DNA of 22,645 bases from JAOTYV01 sp041557595 (lineage in GTDB: Bacteria; Pseudomonadota; Alphaproteobacteria; UBA8366), in assembly GCA_041557595.1 (NCBI GenBank), contig JBFFGE010000064.1, forward strand, positions 1 to 22,645, in the 5' to 3' direction. Of this stretch, positions 7,660 to 15,471 are shown piece by piece (the stretch's first letter is position 1; every line of letters starts with the position of its first letter). Position numbers and translations under genes: made by a program. The notes under the pieces are model-generated. The model was not told the DNA's origin, did not search any database, and saw only the letters and a list, made by a program, of their open reading frames with translations.

Positions 7660-7689
7660 TTGACCGGTCCTGCGCATGCTCCGTAGAGT
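7660..7689 (+). promoter_or_regulatory. Candidate sigma-70 promoter of the phytanoyl-CoA-dioxygenase-like gene
   Basis: TTGACC (7660-7665), an 18-base spacer, then TAGAGT (7684-7689), about 35 bases before the ATG at 7724. The -35 box matches five of six consensus bases; the -10 box is poor. Confidence 0.3.
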
Positions 7690-7723
7690 GCAGCCTCGCG
7701 AACGCAGCCCGAAAGGCCGAGCC

Positions 7724-8584
7724 ATGCCGGCATCCCTATCCGAGCACGAAATCCAGCGATACCGCGAGGACGGCATCCATTTTCCGGTGTCCGTCCTGTC
7801 GCCGCAAGAAGCCGCCGGCTACCGGCAGAAGCTCGAGGCGTTCGAGGCGAGCCAGGGCGGCACGATCCTGGGACGCAAACGCCAGAAGCTCTACCTGCTG
7901 CTGACCTGGGCCAATGAGCTGGTCCGCCATCCGCGCATTCTCGACGCGGTGGAAGGCATCCTCGGCCCGGATCTCCTGTGCTGGCAGTCGGCCTTCTTCA
8001 TCAAGGAGCCGGACAACAAGGGCCACGTCACCTGGCACCAGGACTCGACCTATTGGGGGCTCAGCGCGCCCGATGTCTGCACCGCCTGGCTGGCGCTCAG
8101 CCCGAGCACGCTGGAAAGCGGCGCGATGAAGATGGCGCGTGGCACCCACAAGCTGGAACAACTTCCGCACAACGACACCTTCGACCCGAACAACCTGCTG
8201 ACCCGCGGCCAGGAGATCGGCGTCGACATCGACCAGTCCGAGACCGTGGACGTCCTGCTGCAGCCCGGCGAAATTTCATTGCATCATGTCATGATCGCGC
8301 ATGCCTCCGCGCCCAACCGATCGAACGACCGCCGCATCGGCTTCGCCATCCGCTACATCGCGCCGCATGTGAAACAGATCACCGGCGTGCCCGACAGCGC
8401 GATGCTGGTGCGCGGCGAGGACCGCTACGGTAACTTCGAAGCGGAAACGCCGCCCAAGGCGGACATGCACCCGGATGCGGTCGCGCTGCACGACCGCATC
8501 ACGCAAACCCGCGAAGGCTTCATCTATCAAGGCACCGACAAGGGCGCCTATCGCGGTGAAGGAAGCGTGGTCAGCGACTCTTGA
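7724..8584 (+). CDS. Phytanoyl-CoA dioxygenase family protein (Fe(II)/2-oxoglutarate oxygenase)
   Basis: 286 aa. Members use Fe(II), O2 and 2-oxoglutarate to hydroxylate or halogenate small molecules. Seen: the iron triad as WHQDSTYWG (His105, Asp107) and the distal His193 in AHASAPNRS, followed by Arg204 (DRRIGF), the expected 2-oxoglutarate anchor. The C-terminal part HDRITQTREGFIYQG is found in bacterial members of this family. The ATG at 7724 is preferred to the upstream ATG at 7676 because GAAAGG sits before it and the family's N terminus begins here. It is divergent from the aminotransferase and lies 46 bp upstream of an EamA transporter, with which it may be cotranscribed. The substrate is unknown; substrate range in this family is wide. 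Confidence 0.85.
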   Translation: MPASLSEHEIQRYREDGIHFPVSVLSPQEAAGYRQKLEAFEASQGGTILGRKRQKLYLLLTWANELVRHPRILDAVEGILGPDLLCWQSAFFIKEPDNKGHVTWHQDSTYWGLSAPDVCTAWLALSPSTLESGAMKMARGTHKLEQLPHNDTFDPNNLLTRGQEIGVDIDQSETVDVLLQPGEISLHHVMIAHASAPNRSNDRRIGFAIRYIAPHVKQITGVPDSAMLVRGEDRYGNFEAETPPKADMHPDAVALHDRITQTREGFIYQGTDKGAYRGEGSVVSDS

Positions 8585-8630
8585 TCCCGTGTAGCGGCCA
8601 AACGCGCCGCGGCAAGATCGAACTCCAGTC

Positions 8631-9476
8631 ATGACGCTTGGCGTCACCCTGCTGCTGCTGCTTGCGGCGGTCATGCATGCGTCCTGGAACGCGTTCATAA
8701 AAGACGCGCGCGATCCGGTTGCGATGGCGACAACGATCTACGGCACCGGCGCGGTCCTGCTGCTTCCCAGTTTGCCCTTTGTCGGGTTGCCGCCCGCCAC
8801 GGTCTGGTTGCTGCTGGCGCTGCATCTGCTGTTGCACGGCGTCTACAAGATCGCCCTGGTGTCGATGTTCCAGCATGGCGATCTCAGCCACGTCTATCCG
8901 GTATCGCGCGGCGTCGCGCCGCTGCTGGTCACGCTGATCGCAATTCCGGCGGCCGGCGAATTGCCGAGCCTGAACGGCATGTCGGGCATCGCGCTGGTCT
9001 GCCTCGGCCTGTTGATCTTCGCATTGGAACGGGGCGGCCTGTCGCAAACGAAACTCCGCGCATTGTTCCTGGCGCTGCTCGCCGGCGCGGTGATGAGCGC
9101 GTACACAGTGGTCGACGGCCTCGGCGTGCGTGTGCCGGGAGCGGCGCTCAGCTACGTCGCCTGGCTGTTCGTGCTCGACGGGTTGATCATGTTGATCATC
9201 GCGCGGGTATGGCGTGGCGAACGGATTTACACATTGCTGCGCGACCGCTGGAAGACCGGCGTCGCTTGCGGATTGGTGAGCGTGGTGAATTTCAGCATCG
9301 TGCTCTGGGCGCTCAGCTTCAGCGGCATGGGGGGCGTGTCCGCGCTGAAGGAAACCAGCGTCGTGTTCGCCGCGTTGATCGGCGCGCTCTTCATGGGCGA
9401 ATCGTTCGGCACCCGGCGGATAATTGCCGCCGTCGTCATCGCGGCGGGTATCTTCTGGATGAACGTTCCGGACTGA
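8631..9476 (+). CDS. EamA/DMT-family membrane transporter
   Basis: 281 aa, almost wholly hydrophobic, with about ten membrane spans arranged as two EamA repeats (roughly residues 1-135 and 145-281), the normal size for drug/metabolite transporters. These proteins usually export small metabolites or take up amino acids. Seen: an HASWNAFIK segment near residues 16-24, conserved in this subgroup; a second-repeat ALKETSVVFAALIGALFMGE segment, the typical EamA end motif; and a short basic loop WRGERIYTLLRDRWK between the spans. The ATG at 8631 lies 46 bp after the dioxygenase stop with no terminator between, so the pair may form an operon in which the transporter moves the oxygenase's substrate or product (inference). 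Confidence 0.85.
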   Translation: MTLGVTLLLLLAAVMHASWNAFIKDARDPVAMATTIYGTGAVLLLPSLPFVGLPPATVWLLLALHLLLHGVYKIALVSMFQHGDLSHVYPVSRGVAPLLVTLIAIPAAGELPSLNGMSGIALVCLGLLIFALERGGLSQTKLRALFLALLAGAVMSAYTVVDGLGVRVPGAALSYVAWLFVLDGLIMLIIARVWRGERIYTLLRDRWKTGVACGLVSVVNFSIVLWALSFSGMGGVSALKETSVVFAALIGALFMGESFGTRRIIAAVVIAAGIFWMNVPD

Positions 9477-9593
9477 CCGCGCCAACAGATTGCCGCATTT
9501 CTCCGCGAGAACGTCAAAAAGTCTCCCAACCGACGCCGCAATACACCGTTCTTCTTGTAGCCGGCACAAGACGCATACAAGGAGACAGGGAAT

Positions 9594-11852
9594 ATGCGCA
9601 AACTGACCGGTAACCCGGCATACCTTCGAGTTACATCCCGCAGACGCCGACGCAGATATCGCACGATTCAGGATTTCGCACTGTTGGTCGTCGGCGCGCT
9701 TGTTTTTATTGGCGTCGGGATCATCGCTTTGGTCGCGGAAGCCGCCCCGGTGGCGGACGGCGACGGCAAGCAACGGCCGCGCAGCGGACTCTTTCTCCGT
9801 GGTCCCGGCGGCGGCGCATTCGGCGCCCCGGCGCCGGGCGTCGACAGCACGGTGTCGATTAATGTCAGCGGCGTGACCACGCGGGTCAAGCTGCGCCAGA
9901 CCTTCAAGAACCCGAGCGCGAAATGGGTCGAGGGCGTCTACGTCTTTCCGCTGAGCCGCAAGGCCGCCATCGACCATCTCTTGATGCGAATCGGCGACCG
10001 CGAAATCGAAGGCCGCATCGACGAACGCGCCGCCGCGCAGAAAAAATACGCGACCGCGAAACGGAGCGGCCGCAAGGCCAGCCTCGTCGAACAGGAGCGG
10101 CCCAACCTGTTCACGATATCGGTCGCGAATATCCCGCCCAAGGAATCGATCACGGTGGAAATTTCATATCAGGAACCGGTCGGCGTCACCGACGGCCTGT
10201 TCGCGCTGCGCTTCCCCATGGTCGCGACACCGCGCTACATCCCGAAGGGAAAACTCGTTGCCGGCGTGGGCGGCATGGGCTGGGGCGCGAACACCGTGGC
10301 CGTGCCCGATGCGGAACGGATCACCCCGCCGGTGCGCGATCCGGCAGAGCCGTTGGTCAATCCCGTAGCCTTGTCGGTCACGTTGAATGCGGGCATGCCG
10401 GTCGAGGCGCTACGCAGTCTCTACCATCCGGTGCAGGTAACCGAGACCGCACCCGCGCAGTATCGTGTCGCGCTCAAGGATGGTGCCGTGCCGGCGAACC
10501 GGGATTTCGTCCTGGAATGGCGCCCCGTGACCGGACCGCTGCCGAAGCCGGTGGTGTTCAAGGAAGTGGTCGGAGACGAAACCTATCTCCTGGCGATGAT
10601 CATGCCGCCGCCCCGGCCGGAAACCCCCGAAAGGGAGCGGCTGCCGCGCGAGGTCGTCTTCATCCTCGACACCTCGGGCTCCATGCACGGCGCATCGATC
10701 GATCAGGCCAGGCAGGCGCTGCATTTCGCGCTCGACCGGCTGCAACCGACCGATCGTTTCAATGTCATCGCCTTCGCCAGCGCGCCCACGGTGCTGTTCG
10801 GACAGCCGACCCTGGCGGACCGGCAAGCGATCGCCACGGCGCGAATTTTTCTCAACAGCTTGAAAGCCGATGGCGGGACGGAAATGCGCCGCGCCCTGGA
10901 ACTGTCGCTCGACGACCGCATCGATACGAGCCGGCTGCGCCAATTGATCCTCCTGACCGACGGCAGCGTCGGCAACGAGGCGGAGTTGTTTCGCATGATC
11001 CGCCGGGGCCTCGGCGACAGCCGCCTGTTCACGGTGGGCATCGGCAGCGCACCGAACGGTCACTTCATGGCCAAGGCCGCTCGATTCGGCCGTGGCAGTT
11101 TCACCTTCATCGGCAAGCCGACGGAAGTCGCCCAGAAAATGAGCCCGCTGCTCGCCAAGCTGAGCGAACCGGTGATGACCGACATCGCCGTCGACTTCCC
11201 CGACGCCGCGAACACCGACGCCCATCCGAACCGCGTGCCGGACCTGTATCGCGGAACGCCGATCGTGGTCAGCGCCCGTTTGCCGAAGGCCGAGGGCGAA
11301 CTGGTGATCTCGGGCCGGCTCGCCCGGCAGCCCTGGACGACACGGATCGCCCTCAACGGCGCGCAGGACGGCCGCGGCATCGCGAAATTATGGGCGCGGC
11401 GTAAGATCGAAACCGTGATGGACGGGCTGCATGAAGGCGTCTCTCCCGACGCGGTGCGGCGGGACGTTCTCGCCGTGGCGCTGCCCCATCAATTGATGAG
11501 CCGCTACACCAGCCTCGTCGCGATCGATCGGCCGGTGAGCCGCCCGACCGAAGCGTCGCTGACCCGCGAGGCCGTGCCGTCCAATCCGCCCGCGGGCTGG
11601 ACCCTGCCGCCGACGGATCGGCAACAGCGGCTGCAGCGGCGCGCGCAGACGACCAAAGGCATGCGCCTCTTCGCCGACGCGGCCAGCAAGGCGGCCGGTG
11701 GGTCGGCGGTGCATCAGCCGCGTCTGGGCGGCCCGATGATCCGCCTGAACGCGCAGACCGCCACGCCGGCGCGAATTCACCTGCTGATCGCAACGCTCCT
11801 GGCGTGGCTTGCCTTCATGATCTGGTACCTCCGCAGGCGCCTCGCCAGATGA
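9594..11852 (+). CDS. Sortase target protein with VIT and von Willebrand A domains (marine proteobacterial type)
   Basis: 752 aa. This matches the known family of lone sortase substrates in Proteobacteria. Layout: a basic N terminus with a run of arginines, then a membrane span (about 27-48) acting as signal or anchor; a VIT domain (about 58-190) with TFKNPSAKWVEGVYVFPL and DERAAAQKKYATAK; a vWA domain (about 348-520) with an intact metal site DTSGS (359-363); and a C-terminal tripartite tail with motif LNAQTATP (718-725), hydrophobic span (728-746) and RRRLAR. The sorting motif lacks the LP of LPXTG-like signals. An AAGGAGA precedes the ATG at 9594. The last codons overlap the sortase start as ATGA. 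The protein is probably exported and attached at the cell envelope; binding partner unknown. Confidence 0.92.
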   Translation: MRKLTGNPAYLRVTSRRRRRRYRTIQDFALLVVGALVFIGVGIIALVAEAAPVADGDGKQRPRSGLFLRGPGGGAFGAPAPGVDSTVSINVSGVTTRVKLRQTFKNPSAKWVEGVYVFPLSRKAAIDHLLMRIGDREIEGRIDERAAAQKKYATAKRSGRKASLVEQERPNLFTISVANIPPKESITVEISYQEPVGVTDGLFALRFPMVATPRYIPKGKLVAGVGGMGWGANTVAVPDAERITPPVRDPAEPLVNPVALSVTLNAGMPVEALRSLYHPVQVTETAPAQYRVALKDGAVPANRDFVLEWRPVTGPLPKPVVFKEVVGDETYLLAMIMPPPRPETPERERLPREVVFILDTSGSMHGASIDQARQALHFALDRLQPTDRFNVIAFASAPTVLFGQPTLADRQAIATARIFLNSLKADGGTEMRRALELSLDDRIDTSRLRQLILLTDGSVGNEAELFRMIRRGLGDSRLFTVGIGSAPNGHFMAKAARFGRGSFTFIGKPTEVAQKMSPLLAKLSEPVMTDIAVDFPDAANTDAHPNRVPDLYRGTPIVVSARLPKAEGELVISGRLARQPWTTRIALNGAQDGRGIAKLWARRKIETVMDGLHEGVSPDAVRRDVLAVALPHQLMSRYTSLVAIDRPVSRPTEASLTREAVPSNPPAGWTLPPTDRQQRLQRRAQTTKGMRLFADAASKAAGGSAVHQPRLGGPMIRLNAQTATPARIHLLIATLLAWLAFMIWYLRRRLAR

Positions 11853-12427
11853 GCTCCCGTATGGCGAGCGCTCTCGCCGTTCTGCTACTCGCCCTCGGCG
11901 GGTGGCAGTTCGGCGAGGCCATCTGGATCCACGGCAAGGCGCTGCTGGCGCAGTCTTTGATCCACCGGGCCTGGGCCGATACACGGTCAGGCCACACGCA
12001 GGTCCGCCCGTGGTCGTGGGCCGATACCTGGCCGGTCGCCCGGCTTGCCGTGCCGCGTCTCGCGATCGATCAGATCGTGCTGGCGGGTTCCAGCGGCCGC
12101 ACCCTGGCCTTCGGTCCAGGCCATATGGACGGCACCGCACGGCCATTGTCCGACGGCCTGACCGTGTTGACGGGACACCGGGACACTCATTTCTCTTTTC
12201 TGCGCGCGTTGAAACCGGGCGACATGATCGACTTGACCGATGGACAGGGCGTGTCCCGCCGCTACCGGACCGCCGAGACCCGCATCGTGGACTCGCGGCA
12301 GGAAGGGCTTGCCGACGACCGCAGCGGGGCGCGTCTCGCCCTGGTCACCTGCTACCCGTTCGACGCGGTGCGGCCCGGCGGCCCCTTGCGCTTCCTGGTG
12401 CTCGCCGATGCGATCGACGCCAGGTAG
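11849..12427 (+). CDS. Class GN sortase (Gram-negative, marine proteobacterial type)
   Basis: 192 aa. A cysteine transpeptidase that should cleave the C-terminal signal of the preceding VIT/vWA protein and join it to an envelope acceptor, which is unknown in Gram-negatives. Seen: an N-terminal membrane anchor (about 6-24); a sortase beta-barrel from VARLAVPRL onward; and the catalytic triad His110 in LTGHRDTH, Cys168 in LVTCYPF and Arg181 in GGPLRF. The start is the ATG of the ATGA overlap at 11849, which couples its translation to the substrate gene; the open frame extends to 11804 but the overlap start is normal for this pair. The last 76 bases overlap, tail to tail, the 3' end of a transporter on the other strand. 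Confidence 0.93.
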   Translation: MSSRMASALAVLLLALGGWQFGEAIWIHGKALLAQSLIHRAWADTRSGHTQVRPWSWADTWPVARLAVPRLAIDQIVLAGSSGRTLAFGPGHMDGTARPLSDGLTVLTGHRDTHFSFLRALKPGDMIDLTDGQGVSRRYRTAETRIVDSRQEGLADDRSGARLALVTCYPFDAVRPGGPLRFLVLADAIDAR

Positions 12428-13326
12428 ACGCCGAACACGATCGCGACCACCCCGGCCAGATGGTAGGACTGCAACCGCTCACCCAGGAAAATAACGGCGA
12501 GGATAGTCGCCACGACCGGCACCAGATGGTTGAACGGCCCGGTCCGGTTCGGCCCGATGATCGCCACCGCCCGATTGAACATGATCAGCGCCACCGCGGT
12601 CGGGAAGATGCCGACATAGCCCGCCGCCAGGATCGATCCCATGGTCACCGGCATCGGTTTTCCGCTCGCCGTCTCCCACACGTAAAATGGAATCAGCACC
12701 ACCGTCGCCACCGCCAGGATCGCCGTCAGAAATGCATTGGGCGACATTTCCGGCGGCCGCTGTTTGGCATGCACCGAATAATAGGCCCAGCACAGCATGG
12801 CGGCGATCACCAGCCAGTCGCCGGCGCGGAATTCGAACGCGGCGATGACCTGCCAATCGCCCCGGGCTAGGATGATGCCGACACCGAACAGCGACACCAG
12901 GATGCCGGCGGCCTGCCAGCGGGTCAGGCGCTCGCCGATCAGCATCAGCGAGAAGATCGGCACGGCGACCGGCGTCAGCGACATGAACAGCGCGCCGTTG
13001 ATCGCCGTCGTCGTATGCAGCCCCATATACATCACGCTGTTGAACACCGCCGTGCCGAGCACCCCCAGCCCGAGCAGCACCGGAGCGTTGCGCCGGAGCA
13101 TCGGCCATAGGGTCAGCAAGTCGCGCCAGGTAAACGGCAGCATCACCGCCAGCGCGATCAGATTGCGCCAGAAGGCGAGGCCCAGGGGCGGCACTTCCAC
13201 TACCGCGGCACGGCCGACCACCATGTTGCCGCCCCAGAACACCGTGCACAGGACCAGCAACAGATAGGCGAGACCGGCGCTCCCGGCCGGCGGCGCGGAT
13301 GGCGTGGATGACAACGGAGCGGACAT
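12352..13326 (-). CDS. EamA/DMT-family membrane transporter, second copy
   Basis: 324 aa with about ten membrane spans in two EamA repeats (about residues 18-150 and 168-305). It differs clearly from the transporter at 8631-9476 and belongs to a different subgroup. Seen: VFWGGNMVVGRAA near the first span, ALFMSLTPVAVPIFSLMLIGERLT ending the first repeat and HLVPVVATILAVIFLGERLQ ending the second, both typical EamA boundaries. The hydrophilic tail SASTRKRKGPPGRTASNG is what overlaps the sortase gene's 3' end by 76 bp. The ATG at 13326 has AGGG at moderate distance. It is divergent from the MmgE/PrpD gene with a 139-bp shared upstream region; a functional link is possible but not shown. Confidence 0.88.
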   Translation of the reverse strand: MSAPLSSTPSAPPAGSAGLAYLLLVLCTVFWGGNMVVGRAAVVEVPPLGLAFWRNLIALAVMLPFTWRDLLTLWPMLRRNAPVLLGLGVLGTAVFNSVMYMGLHTTTAINGALFMSLTPVAVPIFSLMLIGERLTRWQAAGILVSLFGVGIILARGDWQVIAAFEFRAGDWLVIAAMLCWAYYSVHAKQRPPEMSPNAFLTAILAVATVVLIPFYVWETASGKPMPVTMGSILAAGYVGIFPTAVALIMFNRAVAIIGPNRTGPFNHLVPVVATILAVIFLGERLQSYHLAGVVAIVFGVYLASIASASTRKRKGPPGRTASNG

Positions 13327-13465
13327 GGCGCGGCACCCTAAAGACGCGGGCGGTCGGCGGCAACCGTCGGCGACGCCGGCAGCGCCGCCGCAATGTGCGT
13401 GCTAGACTTTGCCGTGAAGGCGCAATCGCAAAACGCGCCATGCTTCCAAAACGGGAAAATGCTCC

Positions 13466-14884
13466 ATGACCGCTTCCGAACCGCCCCTGCTTCTCAATGC
13501 GACCCGCGACCTCGCGCGGTTCGCCGCCGACCTGACCTTCGAACAAATCCCCGCCGAGGTGATCGAGCATCTGAAACTCTCCATCCTGGACAGCATCGGC
13601 GTGTGCCTGCACGGCATCACCCTGCCCTGGACCCGGCACGTCCAGGCATTGGTGGAAGCCGAGGAATCGCGCGGCGAAGCATCGATCTTCGGCAGCGGGA
13701 AAAAGACCTCCGCGGCCAACGCCGTCCTCGTGAACAGCACCGCCGGCCATGCTTTCGAGCTGGACGACATCCACAAGGAATCCATCATCCATCCGGGGTC
13801 CCTGGCGTTTCCCGTGGCCTTGGCGCTGGCGGAAGCGAAGGGCGGGGCCGGTAGCGATACGAGCGGCCGCGACCTGATCACCGCGATCGTCGCGGGCTAC
13901 GAGGTCGGCGCGCGAATCGGCAACGCGGCCACCGTGCAATTGCTGCTCGACGGCTTCCATCCGCAAGGCACCTCCGGCGCCTTCGTCGCCGCCGCGACCG
14001 CCGCCCGCATGCTGGGGCTCGATGCCCATCATACGCTGCACTGTCTCGGCATCGTCGGCTCGCAGGCGGGCGGGCTGATGGCGGCGCAGGAAGGCGCGAT
14101 GGTGAAGCGGTTTCATTCCGGCCGCGCGGCGCAGAGCGGGATCTATTCGGCGCTGTTGGCGCAACGCGGTTTTACCGGTGTCGAGGACGTGCTCGAGGCG
14201 GCCTATGGCGGTTACCTGGCGACGCATTCCGGCGCGCCCGCGCCTGAAAAACTCACCGCCGGGCTGGGCAGCACGTGGGAAATACAAAATGTCGGCTACA
14301 AGCCCTATGCGGCAGTCACCAGCATTCATACGGCGCTGGACGCCCTGCTCCGGATCATGCGCGAACACGACTTGAGCGCGGACGACATCGCCACTGTCGA
14401 CGCCGCCGTGAGTCAGGCGACCTATGTGCACTGCGCGTGGGAATACAAGGCGCAGGGCCTCACCGCCGCACAGATGAACCTCTATTTCGGCCTGGCGCTG
14501 ATCGCGATCGACGGCAACGCCTTCGTCGAACAATACCGCGAAGACCGGTTGCAGGACCCGAAAGTGCTCGACTTCATCGGACGCGTGAGCGCCCGCGTCG
14601 ACCCGGAGATCGAGGCGATGGGGGCGGCGTTCCGCCACGCGGCGCGCATCGCCGTGACGACCCGGGACGGCCGCACCTTGAAATCGGAAAAGCTCAACCG
14701 CCGCGGCAGCGCGGAAAACCCGCTGACGCCCGATGACATCGAGCGCAAGTTCCGCGACGTCGTGCGATCCTGCCTGGCGGCTGATGCGATCGACCGCCTG
14801 GTCGTCCTCGCGCAGGAACTGGAAACGCGGGACAGCCTCGGGGAGCTCATCCAAATCATGGGCGCGCCAACCGCGCGGCACTGA
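13466..14884 (+). CDS. MmgE/PrpD family protein
   Basis: 472 aa, usual length for the family, which includes 2-methylcitrate dehydratase (PrpD), cis-aconitate decarboxylase and many uncharacterised dehydratases of tricarboxylic and related acids. Seen: the all-helical N-terminal domain with LSILDSIGVCLHG (32-44), the diagnostic NSTAGHAFELDDIH, HPGS, YEVGARIGNA and HPQGTSGAFVAAATAARMLGL segments, then the smaller C-terminal domain beginning near KPYAAVTSIHTALDALL. No prpB or prpC lies beside it, so propionate breakdown is not indicated and the substrate is open. The start at 13466 is the first ATG giving the normal N terminus; the ribosome site (GGGAAA) is weak. It is convergent with the VOC gene, only 24 bp apart. 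Confidence 0.9.
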   Translation: MTASEPPLLLNATRDLARFAADLTFEQIPAEVIEHLKLSILDSIGVCLHGITLPWTRHVQALVEAEESRGEASIFGSGKKTSAANAVLVNSTAGHAFELDDIHKESIIHPGSLAFPVALALAEAKGGAGSDTSGRDLITAIVAGYEVGARIGNAATVQLLLDGFHPQGTSGAFVAAATAARMLGLDAHHTLHCLGIVGSQAGGLMAAQEGAMVKRFHSGRAAQSGIYSALLAQRGFTGVEDVLEAAYGGYLATHSGAPAPEKLTAGLGSTWEIQNVGYKPYAAVTSIHTALDALLRIMREHDLSADDIATVDAAVSQATYVHCAWEYKAQGLTAAQMNLYFGLALIAIDGNAFVEQYREDRLQDPKVLDFIGRVSARVDPEIEAMGAAFRHAARIAVTTRDGRTLKSEKLNRRGSAENPLTPDDIERKFRDVVRSCLAADAIDRLVVLAQELETRDSLGELIQIMGAPTARH

Positions 14885-14908
14885 AACCCTGCCAACCGGA
14901 CGCCCGCG

Positions 14909-15310
14909 TCAGAATTCCTTGCCCGCCCATTCGGTAATCTCGATCACGTTGCGATCCGGGTCGTGAACGTAGAATTGCCGGCCGGGGAAAGTGCCGCCGG
15001 TCCGGTTTTCCTCGTCGATGACCTCGACCCCGTTTTCCAGAAGGAACGCCTTGGCGGTCTCATACGCGCTTGCGTCCACCGCAAAGGCGTGATGCACGCG
15101 CCGGCCGCCCTCAGCGTTGGGCTGGATGGGCGTCTCGCTCTCGCAGAGGGTGACATAGTCCTTACCGGCGCTCAGGAACATCATTCCGTACGCCGGCGAG
15201 TGCCGCAAAAAAGTAAGCCCGAGCAATTCGGTGTAAAATTTCTTGCTCACGTCCAAATCGCTGACGGCGATGCTGAAATGGACGACGCCTTTGGGTCTTA
15301 TCGCGGACAC
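14909..15310 (-). CDS. VOC-fold (glyoxalase/bleomycin resistance/dioxygenase superfamily) protein
   Basis: 133 aa, one pair of beta-alpha-beta-beta-beta modules. Seen: VVHFSIAVSDLDVSKKFYTELLG (9-31) with His11 as first metal ligand, HHAFAV with His73/His74, and the C-terminal FYVHDPDRNVIEITE with Glu124 as the last ligand, so a divalent metal site is probably intact. The superfamily covers glyoxalase I, extradiol dioxygenases, epimerases and fosfomycin-resistance enzymes; the sequence does not decide between them. The start is GTG at 15310, with GAGAGGAG just upstream; an in-frame ATG at 15373 would add 21 residues without family similarity. It is divergent from the acyl-CoA-dehydrogenase-like gene, with a 161-bp shared region. 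Confidence 0.83.
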   Translation of the reverse strand: MSAIRPKGVVHFSIAVSDLDVSKKFYTELLGLTFLRHSPAYGMMFLSAGKDYVTLCESETPIQPNAEGGRRVHHAFAVDASAYETAKAFLLENGVEVIDEENRTGGTFPGRQFYVHDPDRNVIEITEWAGKEF

Positions 15311-15423
15311 AATGCACTCCTCTCGCTTCTGGCCGAACACCGATAAGGTCGCATACCGGGCTGTCATCCACAAATCCGGGGCGCGCTACAAATCGCCTGA
15401 CATCGCGGCGGCGCTTCCATAGA

Positions 15424-15452
15424 TTGATTGCGCGCAAATCTGCCGATAATTC
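15424..15452 (+). promoter_or_regulatory. Candidate sigma-70 promoter of the flavoprotein/SDR gene pair
   Basis: TTGATT (15424-15429), a 17-base spacer, then TAATTC (15447-15452), 20 bases before the ATG at 15472. This would give a very short leader of about 12 nt, in keeping with the poor Shine-Dalgarno site there. Confidence 0.33.
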
Positions 15453-15471
15453 CGACCTTCCGGGTACGAAC

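Noticed and set aside
13403..13408. TAGACT as a -10 box for the MmgE/PrpD gene
   Set aside because: No acceptable -35 box at 16-18 bases upstream.
12479..14881. Open frame of 800 codons on the minus strand
   Set aside because: It runs antisense through the MmgE/PrpD gene and out of frame through the second transporter. The composition is typical of high-GC shadow frames (Arg-, Gly- and His-rich) and no domain is visible.
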